A stretch of 64,000 nt of DNA from Sepiola atlantica (taxonomy: Eukaryota; Mollusca; Cephalopoda; Sepiida; Sepiolidae), in the NCBI GenBank assembly GCA_963556195.1, contig OY744532.1:84183734-84247733 (forward strand). The letters run 5' to 3'. This document shows, piece by piece, positions 59,925 to 64,000 of this stretch (within the stretch, counting starts at the first letter, position 1; each line of letters opens with the position of its first letter). Under the pieces are notes generated by a model, which worked only from the letters and a program-made list of their open reading frames with translations, did no database searches and had not been told where the DNA came from. The position numbers and the translations under genes are program-made.

Positions 59925-60803
59925 TTAGAAAAAAATATAATAAAAGAAGAATACTTGGGGTTGAAGCATCTGAGGAAATGGCTGAATCCTTAGAAAATTA
60001 CATCCAGTCTGTAGGGGAATCGGGTAAGAAATCGATGGTAACTGTTAATGCCGCAAACACAAAGCTACTTTCCTTCCATAACTACAAGACACCTCTCCAA
60101 CCACCGATTGTCATGGCAAATAGCACATTGCCTGAGAGTTAATTTTCAAACTCCTCGGCCTAAATTTCACAGATAACATGAATTGGAACAACTACATTGA
60201 AAACCTTGCCAAGGCTGCTGCAAAGAAGGTGATCTCCCTCTACCGTGCTAGTAAACTTCTTACACCTGACATTATCCCATATCTCTACAAAGCCACCATC
60301 CCCCCATGCATGGTGTGTTGTTGCCACATCTGGGCTGGCGCATCATCCGCAAGTCTCAAGGCCCAAAAAAGAGTCGCCAACTTAATAGGTCCCTCACTAT
60401 CCACCAAACTCAAGCCCCTGTCCGATCGCTGCAATGTTGCTTCCTTGTGCCTGTTTTACAAGTACTTCAATGGATTGTGCTCTGATGAGCTTGTTGCTCT
60501 GGTACCCCCACGACGTGAATTAACTAGACCAACCGGACAATCGGCCAAATCCCATTCATATACTGTGGATGTTCCCGAGATTCCGAAGAGCTTTCTACTC
60601 CAAAAGCTTATTTCCTCGTGCTGCTGGAACTCCCTCCTTGCTCCCTGTTTTCCAGACGGTACTGACTTGCAGAAATGTAAAACTAATGTAAACAGACATT
60701 TCGCTGTGCGGCTCCGAATTTAGGTTGACCCTCCAAACCTTCACCTTTTCTCTACGTCTACAGTGGCGGCCTGCCTTGTTAGGGGTGAACTACAATAAAT
60801 AAA

Positions 60804-60806
<3 letters not shown>
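59925..60806 (+). mobile_element. 5'-truncated LINE, C-terminal ORF2 and 3' end
   Basis: The plus strand opens with EEMAESLENYIQSVGESGKK and VNAANTKLLSFHNYKT (59963-60090), then a stop and frameshift near 60140. A 181-codon frame 60178-60723 follows with KAAAKKVISLYRASKLLTPD, PCMVCCCHIWAGAS, RCNVASLCLFYKYFNGLCSD, and a tail ending CKTNVNRHFAVRLRI. This is the thumb and C-terminal region of a CR1/Jockey-type LINE. A 3' UTR of about 80 bp ends AATAAATAAAG and runs directly into (TA)n. Same family as the copy at 62-1600 and better preserved, so younger. Confidence 0.85.

Positions 60807-60849
<43 letters not shown>
60807..60849. repeat. (TA)n microsatellite at LINE 3' end
   Basis: TA run starting right after the AATAAA-containing LINE tail. 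Confidence 0.95.
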
Positions 60850-61410
60850 CAGAGAAATATCCTGATTACTTTCCCGAGCGGAAAACGTTTGACCAATTCA
60901 AGATCACCTTTATGAATACTCAAGTCAAGATATGATGTTTCAACGCTTATGTTTTATATCTAGTATACATATTCGAATTCTCATAAAAAACATTACATAA
61001 TTGTAATTTTAGAATGTGTGTAAAATACGAGGCTTAAGCTAAATAGGCCTTTAAAATACATTCATGAATCGTGCTTAATTTGTGTCTAATTACTATGGCT
61101 CAAATTAAATGGAAATCTGACATAGTATAATTTTCAAATAAGAGGTTGTTACTTCCAAAAATGGAAATATTTATTAATCTATGTCTAATACCTATTGCTA
61201 AAATTTAACATAATAAAAGTTGTTTGAATTTTCACGAGATGATGTTCACTATTTTCGTCACCCTCTTGCATGAAACTAAACAAAACTTAATATAGCATAC
61301 ATTACCCACCTTCACATATATCAGCTTTGTAAGAACACTCAAAACGGTCGGTTAATTAGTTTCAGAGCGAATCGTATGCATGCAAATATGTAGACATGTA
61401 CGCGTACAAA
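60850..61410. other. AT-rich stretch, nothing recognised
   Basis: Nothing recognised. Confidence 0.4.

Positions 61411-61489
<79 letters not shown>
61411..61489. repeat. (TA)n microsatellite
   Basis: TA run into which the MITE is inserted. Confidence 0.97.
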
Positions 61490-61492
<3 letters not shown>

Positions 61493-61870
61493 GGTGGGCC
61501 AAAATAAGGGTCCTATCTTTAAATTTGAATAACTTGAATTTGAATAACTTCCACAAAATAAAAGTTAAACTCACCAAACTTTATGTGTGTGTAGACTGAC
61601 CCTTCCGAGATTTTTTGAAATAAACAAAACAAATTTTAGCCGAAAAACACTTCTTAAAACTTACAAAAACTAAAGTATTGTTTTTTACACTGTTTTGAGT
61701 TTTTTAAGCAAAAATAATGTTTTCTAAATGAGGGTACGTTCCTTAGGGCTAATACGGCTCATGCTTGCTTCGGAAGGGGTCCTTTACTTATTCTGAAAAA
61801 AAAAAAAAAAATCAATAAATAAAAAAGTTATGAATTTTTAAAAATAGGACCCTTATTTTTGCCCACCCTG
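61490..61870. mobile_element. Mariner-type MITE, 381 bp, complete
   Basis: The left end CAGGGTGGGCCAAAATAAGG and the right end (reverse complement CAGGGTGGGCAAAAATAAGG) start inverted repeats of about 50 bp (both continue with GTCCTAT). TA flanks both ends, and (TA)n lies on both sides. No coding capacity. The TA target and CAGGG ends place it with Tc1/mariner non-autonomous elements. Its terminal CAGGGTG is shared with the mariner end at 37891, but the rest differs. Confidence 0.85.
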
Positions 61871-62036
61871 TATATATATATATATAAACACACAGAGACA
61901 TATATATATTAGTACTTCATGTATCCACATAAAATATTATTAGGAGATATAATTTGTATGTGTCAGTGTTCAGTATTTACTTCAACAGTGCTCGATACGT
62001 AAGTAGAGCTAGGTAGTAAGCAATGAAAATATATAT

Positions 62037-62098
62037 GGCAATCAAGCTACACAGACGTTCCCGTGTTTCATCCCCGGGGGGAATCGTCAGGCTAAATG
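62037..62098 (-). ncRNA. Hammerhead ribozyme motif, family C
   Basis: Minus strand: UUUAGC, CUGACGA, hairpin UCCCC/GGGGA, GAA, stem III ACACGGG/UCUGUGU, A as cleavage base, GCUUGAUUGCC. Stem I is AGC/GCU plus interrupted further pairs. The U-U first pair in stem II is shared with the other family C copies. Confidence 0.58.
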
Positions 62099-62100
62099 CA

Positions 62101-62156
62101 TTTAGTCTGACGATTCCCCCCGGGGATGAAACACGGAAGCTTTTGTGTAGCTTGAT

Positions 62157-62160
<4 letters not shown>
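62101..62160 (+). ncRNA. Hammerhead ribozyme motif, family C
   Basis: Plus strand: UUUAGU, CUGACGA, the same stem II, GAA, stem III ACACGGA/UUUGUGU, A, GCUUGAUUGCC. The closing pair of stem I is G-U. Differences from the left copy keep stem III paired. Confidence 0.55.

Positions 62161-62236
<76 letters not shown>
62161..62236. repeat. (TA)n microsatellite between two palindromes
   Basis: About 75 bp of TA joining the two hammerhead palindromes. Confidence 0.97.
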
Positions 62237-62240
<4 letters not shown>

Positions 62241-62366
62241 ATCAAGCTACACAGAGGCTCCCGTGTTTCATTCCCGGGGGGGGGGGAATTGTCAGGCTAA
62301 ATGCATTTAGCCTGACGATTTCCCCTCGGGGATGAAACACGGGAGCCTCTGTGTAGCTTGATTGCC
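62237..62366. repeat. Second palindrome of two family C units
   Basis: 62237-62302 (minus) and 62306-62366 (plus) are inverted copies. The left one has a G run expanded to 12 and its box changed to CUGACAA, which should inactivate it. The right one keeps CUGACGA, GAAAC and stem III ACACGGG/UCUGUGU. Confidence 0.9.
62306..62366 (+). ncRNA. Hammerhead ribozyme motif, family C
   Basis: Plus strand: UUUAGC, CUGACGA, hairpin UUCCC/GGGGA, GAA, ACACGGG/UCUGUGU with loop AGCC, A, GCUUGAUUGCC. Stem I AGC/GCU. All core bases present. Confidence 0.58.
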
Positions 62367-62376
62367 ATATATATAA

Positions 62377-62413
<37 letters not shown>
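62367..62413. repeat. (TA)n microsatellite
   Basis: TA run with A and C interruptions. Confidence 0.95.
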
Positions 62414-62414
62414 A

Positions 62415-63375
62415 TGAAGAAGAATGGAAAGGAATCAGAGAAGCAAAAGTCAAATCATAATTCAATTCAATTGCTCAGAGCAAGGTATATTCCGCAAAAA
62501 AGGCAATTTATTCAAGTTAAATTTTCCTTAAGCCAGGCTTTTCAAAGATCAAAATCTTATCATCAGAGGAAGTCGCTGTGATAGATAAGTTGGCAAAGGC
62601 CAAGATTTAAAATTTGAAAAAATAAAATAAAGTTGTAGGGGGAAGAAACACAGGGCAAAATTCTGCCCGAATGCAAGCAAATGTCCGATTGCTAAAAAGT
62701 CCGGTGTCGAAAAGTCCAGCGGAGAGAATGAGATGTAGATAGGTAGGTCGTTAAAAGGCCCGAAAGGTTGTGAGAGAGGAATCAAAGTTAAATTCCAAGA
62801 AGCCACAACTTCAGGAGCGGCGAAAATAGAAAATCCAAAGGGTAAAATGTCCAATAAGTGCAGGCAGGCAGGCAGGCTCAGAAGAGAGTGAGGTGGAAAA
62901 TATTCGCCATTAACAATACTTCCTGGGCAAAGATGTCAGAGAAAATGCTTTAAAATGGGAAAAAATGTAGCGAAAATATTTTAAAGTTAGCCCGAAGCGA
63001 AAGCCGGCTTGAAAATGAGAAAAGGCATAAACTCCTGTGCGACCAGTATGCAGGGAGGGAATGAGTGAGGGTGTGTAGGGGGTGAGAAGAACGGGTGCGA
63101 AGAAGGAAAAGGGGTGTGGAGAGTGAATGCGGTTAAAACTAAGAGTGTGATTGTGGGGTGTGAGTCGCATGAAAGTAGAAATTAGATGTTAGCGCGAATT
63201 TGGGTTCAACTAAAAAAGGGAAAGGATTGAGTAGGAGTAAGTCAACGAGTGATGGGAGGGAGAGTTCAAATGCCAGAATGCGTCTATAAATAGAGTTCGG
63301 GGTTTAGTTGTTTTATCAGGAGACCTTACTTATAAACAATGAGGCAAAATATATTGATGGGTAGAATTTTCACCA
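62415..63375. mobile_element. Probable inverted terminal repeat and leader of a Penelope-like element
   Basis: About 960 bp of purine-rich non-coding sequence before the RT similarity at 63380. It is similar in length and purine bias to the 810 bp left arm of the 34.3 kb element. A hammerhead near the outer end reads away from the ORF, exactly as in that element. The partner arm would lie beyond the window. Minus-strand frames within it have no motif. Confidence 0.5.
62524..62571 (-). ncRNA. Hammerhead ribozyme motif, family D
   Basis: Minus strand: UUCCU, CUGAUGA, hairpin AAGAU/AUCUU with loop UUUG (flanked by a U-U pair), GAA, stem III AAGC/GCUU with loop CUG, A as cleavage base, AGGAA. 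Stem I is five perfect pairs. Core boxes, three helices and a legal cleavage base all fit in 48 nt, unlikely by chance. The U-U at the base of stem II is the only deviation. Confidence 0.7.
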
Positions 63376-63379
63376 CGAT

Positions 63380-64000
63380 ATGAACCACAAATCCTCCTCC
63401 CACCAAACTGACACCAGCAATCCCTCACCTCCTACCCATTTCGGAACTACTCTACCTATGAACTCTTGAAGGGAACTGAAGAAATTAGAAAAATCAGCTG
63501 CTTCCAGGTACGGTCTCAAAACCTCCTTCTTCCCCAAACAAAATGAACACCTCAATAATTTCGAAAATGACCTATTTGACCTCATTAGTCGCAATTAATT
63601 CAAAAGGCACAATAAACACCTCAATCCCATCATCAAAAAAATCAACAAATTCACTAACAATATTAGGAAACACCCAGATATAATTGTCCCAGCGGATAAA
63701 ACTAAGAATTTTTACGAACTAAAATATAGTCAATACAAATCCTTAATCTACAAAGAATTAAATAAATCTTACAAAAGCACCTCTTACGATACCTTGGCTA
63801 GTATAAACAGTGAGGCAAATCCATACTAACATCTTTGAATGTCCTTAACTACGCAGAAATGTTAACCCCTGCAATACCTAGATTCACCTTGAGGGACCAT
63901 AAAAATAATTTCCAGGAAAACCCTACCATCAGACTAATCTGCCCTTCTAAATCCGACCTAGGCATCATAAGTAAGAAGATCTTGGATAGAATCATCCCCA
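63380..64000 (+). pseudogene. Penelope-like element RT, N-terminal part (continues past window)
   Basis: Plus-strand frames read GLKTSFFPKQNEHLNNFEND, IKKINKFTNNIRKHPDIIVP, ADKTKNFYELKYSQYKSLIY and KELNKSYKST (about 63510-63780), then after stops and shifts PRFTLRDHKNNFQENPTIRL and ICPSKSDLGIISKKILDRII (63879-63998). The pattern ADKT.N.Y.L...QY..L......KTYKK...FITLKDHK.NF..NP..RLINP.KSE.G.ISK..LD.I is the N-terminal region of the same RT lineage whose C-terminal half lies at 42790-43520. Early stops show it is decayed. The catalytic core lies beyond 64000. Confidence 0.75.

Larger units (their letters stand above)
62037..62160. repeat. Palindrome of two family C hammerhead units, head to head
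   Basis: 62037-62098 and 62101-62160 are inverted copies of about 60 bp meeting at AAATGCATTT. Both outer ends read GGCAATCAAGCTACACA and abut TA. Each half is one ribozyme unit, reading outward. Confidence 0.9.

Overview
This is AT-rich, gene-poor eukaryotic DNA. It has dozens of long (TA)n microsatellites, tRNA-, 5S- and snRNA-like SINE sequence, and many decayed copies of LINEs, Penelope-like elements (PLEs) and Tc1/mariner transposons. I see no bacterial operon and no multi-exon host gene. The repeat style fits a lophotrochozoan, most likely a mollusc and perhaps a cephalopod. That placement is inference. The only long intact reading frame is a mariner-superfamily transposase at 36.7-37.7 kb.

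Layout. 0-3.1 kb: a decayed LINE and then a decayed PLE, both on the minus strand. 3.8-6.1 kb: a foldback, a Tc1 remnant and a 5S-rRNA-derived SINE among (TA)n tracts. 6.8-10 kb: four 3' tails of the same kind of LINE, all on the plus strand. 15-17 kb: a SINE, a possible lone exon and a hAT end. 17.5-18.1 kb: an inverted repeat with two outward-reading hammerhead ribozyme (HHR) motifs. 19.1-20.1 and 24.0-24.7 kb: a roughly 350 bp tandem repeat with a U2-snRNA-like segment. 25.1-26.4 kb: eleven copies of a 117 bp satellite. 34.3-36.4 kb: a truncated PLE (GIY-YIG endonuclease) between inverted terminal repeats that carry HHRs. 36.6-37.9 kb: a mariner element. 40.2-41.2 kb: the C-terminal part of a LINE with a restriction-like endonuclease. 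42.0-43.5 kb: a decayed PLE reverse transcriptase followed by a 332 bp tandem repeat with an HHR in each copy. 48-53.7 kb: more HHR repeats, foldbacks and hairpins. 54.4-55.3 kb: a 70 bp satellite made of hairpins. 59.9-60.8 kb: a LINE 3' end. 61.5-64 kb: a mariner MITE, two HHR palindromes separated by (TA)n, and the start of another PLE running off the window.

The unifying observation is hammerhead ribozymes. By eye I find six families with unrelated flanks and stems, about fifteen copies in 64 kb. Each has the CUGANGA box, a hairpin, GAA, a short or self-complementary stem III and complementary stem I flanks. Where copies lie in inverted pairs the ribozymes always read outward. HHRs in PLE terminal repeats are established knowledge. 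The number of families here, and the (TA)n-bounded palindromic CUGACGA family, are what merit a closer look. Several copies have a non-standard first pair in stem II, so activity is not assured.
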